64,000 bases of DNA. Origin: a bacterium (GTDB taxonomy: Bacteria; Bacillota; Clostridia; Lachnospirales; Lachnospiraceae). The stretch covers positions 62,001-126,000 of the forward strand of contig JAUNJY010000005.1 in assembly GCA_030535455.1 (NCBI GenBank), given 5' to 3'. The position numbers were made by a program, and so were the translations under genes. Under the pieces are notes generated by a model, which saw only the letters and a program-made list of their open reading frames with translations, was not told where the DNA came from and did not search any database. Position 1 is the first letter of the stretch. The number at the start of each line of letters is the position of its first letter. Below are positions 47,122-56,268 of this stretch, in pieces.

Positions 47122-49390
47122 TTATCCAACCTCCATTGATCAGCTTGTTATGCATGGATCTCAGCGTATCCATCTCAGGATCACTCCTATCCTTTTCAAC
47201 GCCCTGATACATCTCTACTGCCTTTTTATAGTACTCTTCAAATGTTTCATAATTTCGATCGATATTTGCAAGTTCTGCCTGCTGGTCCGCTTCAAGCAAG
47301 GCAAGCCGTTTATAAATGACATAATCCTCGCCGTATTGTTTTTTTAATTCCATCACTGCATCATTTGCCGCAGCAAACTCACCTAGCTGCTGATTTAATA
47401 CTGATAGATTATAATAGGTCTCATAAGTCTTCCATCCAAATGTAATCATGTCATTATAGACCTCTACTGCTTTTCTAGTGTATGACGTATCATTATAGTA
47501 GGCTCCTGAGCGCGCATATGCCTGGGCAAGCTTTTCACAAATTGCCGAAGTCTTATCTATAGGCAGCTTGTCCTTTGCCTCCTTTAATATGGACACATCC
47601 TTATCAAGTACCAGCTCTTGTGAGCCACCAATGGTCTGGACATTCTTATTCCATGCATCTTCATATAAATCACTCAACTTCAAATACGCCCGCATTTTTA
47701 TGTAATCATCTGTCGTTAGTGATATACAGTCCTGTAATGCCTTTTCTCCTGTCTCATACTGACTCTCAGCCAAGGCAATCTCACCTTGCACCAGGCATAC
47801 TTGATTATTGATCAGTCCATATTTAATAGCTGTTTCTAAGATCTTAGCTGCTTTCTTTTTCTGTCCCATTCTGGTAAGTGCAATCGCATAGTCTCGATAA
47901 TACTCCGGATTTTCTTTATGATAAGCCACGGCCTCTTTAAAAAATGGTATGGACTGCTCATATTGTTCCTGCTCAAAGTAGCAGTTTGCAATTATAAAAT
48001 TATAGTTTCCGCTTAATTCATGATCTGTCATATCCACATCCGCCGGAACTGTTGTCTGAAACTTAACAGCCTCCTTATACTTTCCTGCCTGATATAGTCC
48101 AAGGATTTTATAGTAATATGGCGCCAGCCGCTTGGAGTACAGCTTCGTTGCATCATCAAAATCAGACTGGCTGACCTCATTTCCCTCTTCGGATGTATTC
48201 TTAAGACACTGCACACTTGCCTCGTATTCCTCCTCTCTTTCCTTTTCCATGGTTCTTGTCCCAATGGTCACTAAGACACAGCCAATGGCTAAAAGAGCCG
48301 CCAATGAGCACAGGCCTATTCGAGTCCTCATAATAAAATGCTTATATCTCCGATCCACTTTTGCAACATTTTTAAGCGCTTCCAGCATCTCCTTAGCAGA
48401 AGCAAAGCGCTGGTTTGGATCGTTTTGCATAGCCTTATCCACTATATAAACCAGCCCGTCACTGATTGGCAGTCCATAAGCCTCTAAAGGAATACGATTT
48501 TGATTTACAGCACTCTCCGGCTTTCTTCCTGTTAGTAAATGATAGATGGTTGCCCCCATGCTGTACACATCTGATCTGCTGTCAATTAAGGAATAGGCAA
48601 TCTGCACGGTCTTTTGTTTCGCTGCCTGTTTTTTCAGCTCATCATCCGGACTGTACACATCCCGTGGCAACTCTTCCAACATCTCCGTAGCGTCTCTATT
48701 TCCTTCCAAATCCAAGATATTTCCTAATATCTCGGTTTTTCCCTGTTCAACCTGAAGTTCTTTGCTAATGAGCATCTCTGTATCATGAGATATAGGCTTT
48801 GATCCCTGCTGCTGCATATTATTTTCAATTGGAGCCACTAGCTGATTATCCACATATACAATCTGATACTGCTCGATTGGAGAATATCCATCCGTATACC
48901 CTACTGCATAAACCTTGTTTCCTGTCTGAACGCCAGAAATATTAAAGTCAATCAAGCAAATATCGCCATTTGGCATAAGCATAAGGTTGTCTGGCTTGAT
49001 ATCTCCATGAATGATTGGTGGCTGCTGTGCATGCAGATAAGCAACCGCATCTGCCAGCTGTCTTGCCCACTTTAATACATCCTTTGGATAAAAGCGGACT
49101 CCTTCCGAAAGCAGCTGTTCAAAAGATTTCCCTGGAATATAGTCCATTACGGTATATACCTCTCCGTCAATCACCAGGTAATCTAGTACCTGTGGAAGAT
49201 ACGAGTGCCTCAGACTCTTTAAAATATCCGCCTCTGCACGCACATTCATATACGCCTGTACATTGCTGTGTATTTTCTTAATGACAACTTCTTTTTGTAA
49301 CCGCTTATGATAGGCCTTATATACTTGTCCTGCTCCTCCTGACCCAATCAAACCTAATACGGTATAGGTATCAGAGATTTGTTCAAACAA
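47114..49390 (-). CDS. Ser/Thr protein kinase with extracellular TPR domain
   Basis: 758 residues. Kinase: Gly loop GSGGAG (16-21), Lys38, HGDIKPDN (128-135) and DFN (148-150) in place of DFG. A long insert of about 90 residues separates DFN and the VYSMG segment. One TM at 357-375 is followed by about 380 residues outside with TPR-like helices. TTG start at 49390 with GGAGGAG. PrkC-type kinases have PASTA repeats outside; here TPRs replace them, which suggests a protein rather than muropeptide ligand. The kinase leads the operon with the small membrane protein, FHA protein and paralogue. Confidence 0.93.
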   Translation of the reverse strand: MFEQISDTYTVLGLIGSGGAGQVYKAYHKRLQKEVVIKKIHSNVQAYMNVRAEADILKSLRHSYLPQVLDYLVIDGEVYTVMDYIPGKSFEQLLSEGVRFYPKDVLKWARQLADAVAYLHAQQPPIIHGDIKPDNLMLMPNGDICLIDFNISGVQTGNKVYAVGYTDGYSPIEQYQIVYVDNQLVAPIENNMQQQGSKPISHDTEMLISKELQVEQGKTEILGNILDLEGNRDATEMLEELPRDVYSPDDELKKQAAKQKTVQIAYSLIDSRSDVYSMGATIYHLLTGRKPESAVNQNRIPLEAYGLPISDGLVYIVDKAMQNDPNQRFASAKEMLEALKNVAKVDRRYKHFIMRTRIGLCSLAALLAIGCVLVTIGTRTMEKEREEEYEASVQCLKNTSEEGNEVSQSDFDDATKLYSKRLAPYYYKILGLYQAGKYKEAVKFQTTVPADVDMTDHELSGNYNFIIANCYFEQEQYEQSIPFFKEAVAYHKENPEYYRDYAIALTRMGQKKKAAKILETAIKYGLINNQVCLVQGEIALAESQYETGEKALQDCISLTTDDYIKMRAYLKLSDLYEDAWNKNVQTIGGSQELVLDKDVSILKEAKDKLPIDKTSAICEKLAQAYARSGAYYNDTSYTRKAVEVYNDMITFGWKTYETYYNLSVLNQQLGEFAAANDAVMELKKQYGEDYVIYKRLALLEADQQAELANIDRNYETFEEYYKKAVEMYQGVEKDRSDPEMDTLRSMHNKLINGGWINE

Positions 49391-49563
49391 TAATGTCTCC
49401 TCCTTTTAACTCTATTAAGAACAAAAAAAGCATATCCCATAGATTTTTCTATCGTAATATGCTCTACACTTATAAAACGCCGTATTTTTGCTATATAATA
49501 ATTTTATTCATCTTACGCCACAATATTCCCAACATTAGTATTTTTCCCCTGTTAAAGCATAGC

Positions 49564-49603
49564 GAAAAGCCCCAAGGAAGTATTCGGTTCCTTGGGGCTT
49601 TTC
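49564..49603. terminator. Bidirectional terminator
   Basis: AAAAGCCCCAAGGAA, loop, TTCCTTGGGGCTTTT between the BofC-like and kinase genes. Confidence 0.9.
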
Positions 49604-49641
49604 AAACTTTTAGGATTTTTAAGCAATTAAGTTGCTTATGG

Positions 49642-50262
49642 CTAGCTTGAGTAGCTTTCTAACGTGCTATACAGCTGCTCAAGATTATCAATATAGACTC
49701 CTTGGTTCACCTCTTGTTTTTGGTTAGGAAGGAGGTTGTTATAGCTAATTTCAGTTTTGTCAACGATTGTCTTCTTATCATTGGAATATACCACTACATA
49801 TCCATCTTTTACAGAAATATAGTATTTGTAATGGGTTTTATTATCATAGACTTTTCGTATGGTTACAGATTGATCAGAGAAAGAGACTAGGGTTACATAT
49901 AACAGCCCTTTCTTTGTTTCCTCATCTGATAAAGACTTTGTGTAATCTGTCAGCTTTTGCTCTAACTCAGCTCGATTTAGCCCGATATACTCCTCTGGAA
50001 GCGTTACCACATTATCAGAATATACGGCATCCGCCATATCATAACTTTCTTCAATATATTTTGTATCTTTTGAAATGCGGACTGAGGAATGACCATCTAC
50101 ACTAACAGCATCCTCGTTTTTTGAGGAGATGGCCTTAACATTCGTTGAGTCATTAACGTTATTTTTATTTACAGTGCTTTTAAAGCTCATATAATATGCT
50201 GCAGAAAAAACAACGACAAGAGAAAAGAATGCACAACAACACCAATATACACGATTTTTCAT
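49642..50262 (-). CDS. BofC-like protein
   Basis: About 206 residues. N-terminal TM (WCCCAFFSLVVVFSAAYYMS) and a beta-rich C-terminal domain (YYISVKDGYVVVYSND, LLPNQKQEVNQGVYIDNLEQLYSTLESY) that resembles the C-terminal domain of BofC, an inter-compartment sporulation regulator in Bacillus. The match is by memory and by pattern. ATG at 50262 has AAAGGAG. Confidence 0.6.
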   Translation of the reverse strand: MKNRVYWCCCAFFSLVVVFSAAYYMSFKSTVNKNNVNDSTNVKAISSKNEDAVSVDGHSSVRISKDTKYIEESYDMADAVYSDNVVTLPEEYIGLNRAELEQKLTDYTKSLSDEETKKGLLYVTLVSFSDQSVTIRKVYDNKTHYKYYISVKDGYVVVYSNDKKTIVDKTEISYNNLLPNQKQEVNQGVYIDNLEQLYSTLESYSS

Positions 50263-50385
50263 ATTACCACTCCTTTGTATGGAGTATGCCCCTATAAAAA
50301 CCATTTTATACAGGCATAAGAAAAATTGTTCGATGTTATATGCATTCTTTCCTACTATTTCTTATTAAATTCACTATCAAATGGA

Positions 50386-51462
50386 TTATTCAAAAGAAAC
50401 CTGGTCTGTCTTATCATCAGGGAATAAAGCAATATACGTCTTGCCTGTGTTCACTGTAAGCTGTTCGCCACTTTCATCACAATAAGACATCGTCTTATCC
50501 TTTTCATTCTTCTTCCATGTGATCTTAACTGCTTTGCCATCTGAAACATAATAACCAGTTCCAGAAGCATCGCTAAGTTCCATATCTTGTCGTCCCACAC
50601 TGTCCATCGTAGATTCTTTTACAAACTGGATCAGCAGGTTCTTAAACGTAAGCTGTTCTCCCGTAGAAGCATCTACATGTGGCTCACCAAACTGACTTCT
50701 AGCATAAAGTTTTGTCTTGGCATCATAAGTAAATTCAGGCGCATAACTCTTAGAAAACTGAATATTTACTTTTTCTGCATTGATCGAAGACTCAGGTGCC
50801 GTATCTTCGTCATAGAATTTATAATGAGGATTTAAATTATCACGATACTCGGTGCGATACTCTAATTTCTCAGCCCCCTTAACAATACCATCATAACTTG
50901 CAAATGCATTATGTGGGGACTTGATGTTATTGTCACGATAAAATACAGTGGTTCCGATACTGGCAAGCCCACTTAAATTATCCACGCCAAGTTCTTCTAA
51001 TTTGGCCTCCGTATATTTTGATTGTCCATAATGACAAATAATTGCATCATATTCATCTGCTAAACTAACATAATAGTGTCTAGCGCTTCTGACAGATCCA
51101 ATCCGATCAGCATCAAAATCTTCAAAGATGCCCATCATTCTTGTAATTCCACCTTCCACTAAACATTCATAAAGAATACTTGCCTGAGAAATCCCGCTTT
51201 GTGGACTTGCTGCTTTAATATTGCTTAGCATGATTGCATAAGGTCTGGCATTCGCCTTATCTGCCGCAATCCATTCATTAGTTAACTTACTTCGTTCCAT
51301 TCCATCATGGGTAGTATCCGGTGCTTCCGTAGGAGCAACCGTAGCAACTGGAGTTTCCGTAACCTTGGTTAACACTTTGTCCTTTTCGTCATCCTTATTG
51401 GAACACCCGGCAAATGACACTGTAAGGATTGTCAATAAAGCAATCGCAAAAATCTTTCTCAT
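50386..51462 (-). CDS. DUF3048 (YerB-like) lipoprotein
   Basis: 358 residues. Signal peptide and lipobox VSFAGC at the start, a short Thr/Pro linker, then the two-part DUF3048 domain: RPYAIMLSNIKAASPQSGIS, YECLVEGGITRMM, IGSVRSARHYYV and the C-terminal VKITWKKNEKDK region. Found widely in spore formers; function unknown. It is the last of the ybeY transcription unit and starts 27 bases after the ybeY stop. Confidence 0.92.
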   Translation of the reverse strand: MRKIFAIALLTILTVSFAGCSNKDDEKDKVLTKVTETPVATVAPTEAPDTTHDGMERSKLTNEWIAADKANARPYAIMLSNIKAASPQSGISQASILYECLVEGGITRMMGIFEDFDADRIGSVRSARHYYVSLADEYDAIICHYGQSKYTEAKLEELGVDNLSGLASIGTTVFYRDNNIKSPHNAFASYDGIVKGAEKLEYRTEYRDNLNPHYKFYDEDTAPESSINAEKVNIQFSKSYAPEFTYDAKTKLYARSQFGEPHVDASTGEQLTFKNLLIQFVKESTMDSVGRQDMELSDASGTGYYVSDGKAVKITWKKNEKDKTMSYCDESGEQLTVNTGKTYIALFPDDKTDQVSFE

Positions 51463-51489
51463 AGTTTATATCCTTTCATAAATATAATT

Positions 51490-51987
51490 TTATTCTCGGA
51501 CTATTGCTATATTTTGAAGAATTTCTTCTTGCTTTTTCTCCATTACTTCTCTTTCATCATCTTCCATATGGTCATAACCAAATAAATGCAACATACTATG
51601 TGCTACTAAAAATCCTAGTTCGCGTTCCTCACTATGACCATAGCTAGCAGCCTGCTCTTTCACTTTGTCAACAGAAATCATAATGTCTCCAAGTAAAAGC
51701 TCTCCGGTTTCAGGGTTAAAACAATCATCGCACTCTTCAAGTACGCTAAAATCACCCGGTGCCTCATACTCCACCATCGGAAAAGATAATACATCAGTTG
51801 GACGGTCAATCTCTCTAAACTCCTTGTTAACTTCATGAATACGTTCATTGTCCGTAATCACCACTTCAACTTCTGATTCGTACGGACATTCCTCGTAGTC
51901 CATTGCCTCATTGATTACGTTAGTAATAATCGCCTCGTAATCAAATCCTAATTTTTCTTCAGCCTCGTATTCAATGTGAATTGTCAT
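51490..51987 (-). CDS. ybeY: Endoribonuclease YbeY
   Basis: 165 residues. Zinc motif HSMLHLFGYDH (HxxxHxxxxxH) near the C-terminus and ADVLSFPM-type block (PTDVLSFPM). YbeY processes 16S rRNA 3' ends and helps 70S quality control. It starts 14 bases after the phoH stop. Confidence 0.96.
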   Translation of the reverse strand: MTIHIEYEAEEKLGFDYEAIITNVINEAMDYEECPYESEVEVVITDNERIHEVNKEFREIDRPTDVLSFPMVEYEAPGDFSVLEECDDCFNPETGELLLGDIMISVDKVKEQAASYGHSEERELGFLVAHSMLHLFGYDHMEDDEREVMEKKQEEILQNIAIVRE

Positions 51988-52001
51988 CTGTCTTCTTACC
52001 T

Positions 52002-53012
52002 CTACTTGTCTAATTTTTTCGTTTTCCCTGCTGTCTTTTTATGCTTATACGCATCTTGCTTATGTTCAAATGCATCATAAGCTTTTACTATTTTTTGTAC
52101 CAATGGATGTCTTACAACGTCTTGATTTGTAAGATAGCTAAATCCAATGTCATCCACTTTTGATAACACTCTTACTGCTTGTTCCAAACCAGACTGTGTC
52201 CCACGTGGCAAATCCTTTTGTGATAAGTCCCCTGTAATAATGACTTTGGAACCAAATCCAATACGTGTCAAGAACATCTTCATCTGAGCTGGTGTCGTAT
52301 TCTGAGCTTCATCTAAAATAATAAAGGCATTATCTAACGTACGTCCTCTCATATAAGCAAGTGGCGCAACTTCAATCAAACCTTTTTCTGTATTTTTTGC
52401 AAAACTGTCAGGTCCCATAATCTGATATAGTGCATCGTAAAGCGGTCTTAAATAAGGATCTACTTTGCTTTGTAAATCTCCAGGTAAAAAACCTAGTTTT
52501 TCCCCTGCCTCTATTGCAGGTCTTGTCAGTATAATCTTGTTAACTTCATCTTTTTTAAATGCGGTAATCGCCATGGCCATGGCAAGATATGTCTTACCAG
52601 TACCTGCTGGCCCTATGCCAAACACGATCATCTTCTTGCGGATCTGATCTACATAGTCCTTTTGTCCTAATGTCTTAGGTTTGATTGGCTTTCCCGAAAT
52701 TGTATGACAGATTAAATCGGAATCAATCTCAACGATTGCTTCCTCGTTATGTTCCATACATAAAGATAATGCGTAATTAACATTCTGCTCCGTTATTTCA
52801 TTACCCCTGTTAGATAATTTAAGGAGCTGGACAAAAACACTCTTAGCCTTTGTCACATTATCACCATTTCCAATTACTTTAATACCACCATCCCTGGTAA
52901 TAATCGTTACATGTAAGGTACGTTCGATAATTTTGCTATACGCATCTAAATTTCCAAATACATTCTTTTGGTGTTCGCTTGGTATATCTATAATCGTTTC
53001 TACAATACTCAT
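52002..53012 (-). CDS. phoH: PhoH-like ATPase
   Basis: 336 residues. N-terminal KH-like region, then Walker A GIGPAGTGKTYLA, LTRPAIEAGEKLGFLPGDL (in part) and FIILDEAQNTT (Walker B). A predicted RNA-helicase-like ATPase that sits with ybeY in almost all Firmicutes, here separated from yqfD by a methyltransferase gene. Confidence 0.95.
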   Translation of the reverse strand: MSIVETIIDIPSEHQKNVFGNLDAYSKIIERTLHVTIITRDGGIKVIGNGDNVTKAKSVFVQLLKLSNRGNEITEQNVNYALSLCMEHNEEAIVEIDSDLICHTISGKPIKPKTLGQKDYVDQIRKKMIVFGIGPAGTGKTYLAMAMAITAFKKDEVNKIILTRPAIEAGEKLGFLPGDLQSKVDPYLRPLYDALYQIMGPDSFAKNTEKGLIEVAPLAYMRGRTLDNAFIILDEAQNTTPAQMKMFLTRIGFGSKVIITGDLSQKDLPRGTQSGLEQAVRVLSKVDDIGFSYLTNQDVVRHPLVQKIVKAYDAFEHKQDAYKHKKTAGKTKKLDK

Positions 53013-53105
53013 TTGAATTATTTATCCTCCATGGTCGAAGTTTTAGTAATATCTTATACTTTTTATATTATCATGAAATATTAGGTAATTCAAGGGTTTC
53101 AAAAG

Positions 53106-53852
53106 TTATCCCTTGAAGAAGGATAGGTTTAATACGTCTTCTGTAATAAAGACTTCCTTCTGTCTTACTTCTATCTCATACAAGTCTTTTATAGAAGCAT
53201 TGGTTGCCTGTAATAACCGATCTACTTCTGCCGTCCTAATCCTTGGAAAGCGGATTTTCGTCATTGCAGACGTCTCATAAATAAGACCGGCCAGACCGGC
53301 CATATGGACTAACTCATCTTTGGTATAGAACCTAACATGTTCATCCTTCTTTAACTGCATATACTTGTCTACAAAACGGTCCCCATCCTGTGCATTCGGT
53401 GTTGGATCAGCAAGAAGCAGCTGACCGCCAGGCTTCAGGATACGATATATCTCATGAAACATGTCCTGCATTCCAATAATATGATGCAGGCAATATCTTG
53501 TTACAACTGCATCAAAGCTATTATTTTCAAAGGGAATATTTATTCCATCATAGCTAACAAATTCAATGTTTTCAATCTTTTCCTTCTTGGCAAGTTCCTC
53601 ATTGCGCCTTAATGCATCTTTTACAATGTCTAATCCGGTTACAAAGCAATCCTTATGCTGCTTAGCAATGGGAAATGCAAGATAGCCCGTACCAGTTCCC
53701 AGATCTAGTACACTGGATACTCCAAAAATATGTAAACTATCTATTAACATCTTTCTATGGTTCTCATCTTGTGTCTGTCGATCATATAAAATGCCCTCTG
53801 CAAAACTTTTTTCAAACTCTTTCCTTGTATCTTCCACACTCTTTCTTATCAC
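53106..53852 (-). CDS. Class I SAM-dependent methyltransferase
   Basis: About 248 residues. Motif I VLDLGTGTGYLAFPIA, acidic motif II GLDIV, motif post-II VTRYCLHHI and GGQLLLADP are clear; it is UbiE/COQ5-like. The start is probably GTG at 53852, with GGAGG seven bases upstream; the longer in-frame ATG at 53951 has no good site. Inserted between the usual yqfD and phoH neighbours. Confidence 0.85.
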   Translation of the reverse strand: MIRKSVEDTRKEFEKSFAEGILYDRQTQDENHRKMLIDSLHIFGVSSVLDLGTGTGYLAFPIAKQHKDCFVTGLDIVKDALRRNEELAKKEKIENIEFVSYDGINIPFENNSFDAVVTRYCLHHIIGMQDMFHEIYRILKPGGQLLLADPTPNAQDGDRFVDKYMQLKKDEHVRFYTKDELVHMAGLAGLIYETSAMTKIRFPRIRTAEVDRLLQATNASIKDLYEIEVRQKEVFITEDVLNLSFFKG

Positions 53853-53979
53853 TATGATTCCTCCAGTACATAAAAAGCATCCTGACTTTCCACTCTTGAA
53901 AGCCTGCAAAGTCTCTCTTGTTATTGTGACATTCGCCAATGTCATATTCATATGACTTCGACTCGTTGTTCACACAGAT

Positions 53980-54029
53980 TAAAAAAACTTATACCTCTCC
54001 GTATAAATACAGACTAAGATATAAGTTTA
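53980..54029 (-). terminator. Terminator downstream of yqfD
   Basis: Minus strand AACTTATA, about 27-base loop, TATAAGTT and TTTTT. Confidence 0.6.
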
Positions 54030-54073
54030 ATTATAACGTGATATCCAATTAATATCAACCATTTATTTCCATA

Positions 54074-55327
54074 TTAATTCTCATTCTCTGTAGGCTCTTT
54101 CGTAGGCTCCATATAAGCTTCCTCCTCTGTCACCTTCCTTGTATCATGTACTGGTTCTGAAACAATCAGTTTCCCCTCAGCCACACACTTTCTATCCTCC
54201 GTCAGTGTCGTCACAACCTGGTTTTCAAGAATGACCACATCCTGTTCCGTCAAACGCTTAATATACAGGTTTAAATCGTTTGTAGCCTTATCTATTGCCT
54301 CTTCCTCTGAATATGTCTTATTTACTAGTTCATACTCTTTATTTTCAATGCTGCTTACGCTAAAAGGCAAATAAAAATTAGTATTTAGCTTCAATGTTGT
54401 TTCATCTACAATCTTATCACACTTCTCATACTTATTATAATCCTTAAGCGGATTGCATATATAAAACTGTCTGCCAAACATGCTAAAACTATAATACTTC
54501 ATAGAGTTATCAGTATATATCTTATCCACATAGTCCAGATCAAATCCACTCTTATACTTATAATATGTCTTAACCGTAATATCTGCATCTGCAACTACTG
54601 CTTGCTTTTGAATGACCGTCTGGTCATCTCCATGCAACTCAATCACTCCCGACACTAAAATATCGCCTTTTTTGACAACTTGGCCTTCTTTCACCATCGG
54701 CGTACCTTTTCTTGTAACTATCTTTTCAACAATACAGTCCTTATCCGCTACAATATGACAAGGATCCGTCTGCTTTTCGTATGGCTTAGGCATATTGGTC
54801 TCCGTTAGTTCCAACAACAGCCTGGTGCCACGGATTTCAGCAGAAACCCATCCAATGTCCGGATACTTCTTACGAATTGTCTCTTCAATTTCCTGACAAT
54901 TCAACGTTCCTTTCTTTACGCCTGCATAGACGCCCTTACTGTCTAAAAACTTTACAATAGCCTCCTCTGTATGGCTATACTGTCCACTCACCTGGATATC
55001 CCATATAAACAGGCTCATGTAATACACGATGGACACGGCTAAAACTATACCCACAAAAAATATTTTTCTTTTTCGATATCTATGTATATAAAATGGTAAG
55101 CCAAAACGTTTTCTGACGTATGGCATGGTCTTTGTCTTTCTTACGATTGGTCGCAATTTATAGTAGTCACGTAACATGATCTGAAACTGATACCCTTCAT
55201 CTACTTTCTTTAAATCCCATATCAGAATCTGATGATTACTGCATAGATTTAGAAAACGTTCAGGAGAGTACCCTTTTATGATACAAAGCAAATATCCTCT
55301 TAACCAGGTAATTATCCTTTTAAGCAC
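54074..55327 (-). CDS. yqfD: Sporulation protein YqfD
   Basis: 417 residues. It starts LKRIITWLRGYLLCIIKGYSPERFLNLC and has one TM near 90-110 (KIFFVGIVLAVSIVYYM), as in the YqfD family. The extracellular part contains the long BON/beta-rich SpoIV-type region (KGDILVSGVIELHGD). It is needed for forespore engulfment-stage functions in Bacillus. GTG start at 55327 with GGAGGTGTAGG upstream. Confidence 0.93.
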   Translation of the reverse strand: MLKRIITWLRGYLLCIIKGYSPERFLNLCSNHQILIWDLKKVDEGYQFQIMLRDYYKLRPIVRKTKTMPYVRKRFGLPFYIHRYRKRKIFFVGIVLAVSIVYYMSLFIWDIQVSGQYSHTEEAIVKFLDSKGVYAGVKKGTLNCQEIEETIRKKYPDIGWVSAEIRGTRLLLELTETNMPKPYEKQTDPCHIVADKDCIVEKIVTRKGTPMVKEGQVVKKGDILVSGVIELHGDDQTVIQKQAVVADADITVKTYYKYKSGFDLDYVDKIYTDNSMKYYSFSMFGRQFYICNPLKDYNKYEKCDKIVDETTLKLNTNFYLPFSVSSIENKEYELVNKTYSEEEAIDKATNDLNLYIKRLTEQDVVILENQVVTTLTEDRKCVAEGKLIVSEPVHDTRKVTEEEAYMEPTKEPTENEN

Positions 55328-55342
55328 ATCCTACACCTCCAA

Positions 55343-55711
55343 CTAGTTATATCGGATCAATTCAATGAGCCCTGAGATTCGCATTTCTTCATTTGTAAAA
55401 TAGTCTATGTTCAGACGTTTTCCTTCAATACTAATTCTACAATTTTTTGTTTGTATACGAATTAAGTTCCCATTGTACTCTAGAATGCTCTTAAAGTTTT
55501 CTAGTGTAAGATGAGTTTTGCCGGTGGCCACCAAAATGGGTGCACCTGCAATGATGTCTTGAGGTATATCAAGCTTTTTTGAGATTGACTCAGTCATGGA
55601 ACGCTTTTCACGTTCCTTCTCCTGCTTCTCTCTATCTTCAAATTGCTTATATATTTTCTTTCCTTGGGTCTTCTTATATTTTTTATGGGAAGACTTTAGT
55701 CCTCGACTCAT
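55343..55711 (-). CDS. yqfC: Sporulation protein YqfC (YabP family)
   Basis: 122 residues. A basic N-terminal tail (HKKYKKTQGKKIYKQFEDREK) precedes the YabP/YqfC fold (LTLENFKSILEYNGNLIRIQTK, NIDYFTNEEMRISGLI). ATG has AGGAGGTACC. Fifteen bases separate it from yqfD. The tail of about 38 residues is longer than usual. Confidence 0.9.
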   Translation of the reverse strand: MSRGLKSSHKKYKKTQGKKIYKQFEDREKQEKEREKRSMTESISKKLDIPQDIIAGAPILVATGKTHLTLENFKSILEYNGNLIRIQTKNCRISIEGKRLNIDYFTNEEMRISGLIELIRYN

Positions 55712-55838
55712 ATAGGTACCTCCTATGTGATACTATTTCAATATATGAAAACTCAAAAAAAGTTATACTATCATATCCGAATTACTTCTTATGATGTTTT
55801 GCATTTTTTTCATAGTTCTTGACTGAAGGCTTAAATGC

Positions 55839-55868
55839 AAAAAACCCCCGGTCATACGACCGAGGGAA
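55839..55868 (-). terminator. Terminator of rpsU
   Basis: Minus strand CCCTCGGTC, GTAT, GACCGGGGG then TTTTTT. Confidence 0.92.
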
Positions 55869-55887
55869 TATTAACTGCACAAAAATA

Positions 55888-56064
55888 CTATTTAAATTTA
55901 CGTTTTCTAGCAGCCTCAGATTTCTTTTTACGCTTTACGCTTGGCTTTTCATAATGTTCTCTTTTACGAATTTCTTGTTGGATACCAGCTTTAGCACAGT
56001 TTCTTTTGAATCTGCGTAGAGCGCTATCTAAAGTTTCGTTTTCTTTTACGATTACATTTGACAT
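55888..56064 (-). CDS. rpsU: 30S ribosomal protein S21
   Basis: 58 residues: [21 protein letters not shown] and the basic C-terminus [16 protein letters not shown], typical bS21. GGAGG lies upstream. It was not expected to be listed by simple length filters. It lies upstream of yqfC on the same strand with its own terminator between. Confidence 0.97.
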   Translation of the reverse strand: MSNVIVKENETLDSALRRFKRNCAKAGIQQEIRKREHYEKPSVKRKKKSEAARKRKFK

Positions 56065-56268
56065 AGTCTCACACCTAACCTCCCTCCAGTTGTGTATTGT
56101 GCCTTACAACTGTTTGGGTATTTTTAATAGCACTATTAAGATTATAGCATAAATTTCTAATACGTCAACTACTTTTTTAATGATTTTTTCGAGTTTTTTA
56201 CTATTTTTAAGATTTTCTTGTGTGTGTGTAAGTCGATCACCCTAAAATAGTAAAAAAACGGTAAAAAA

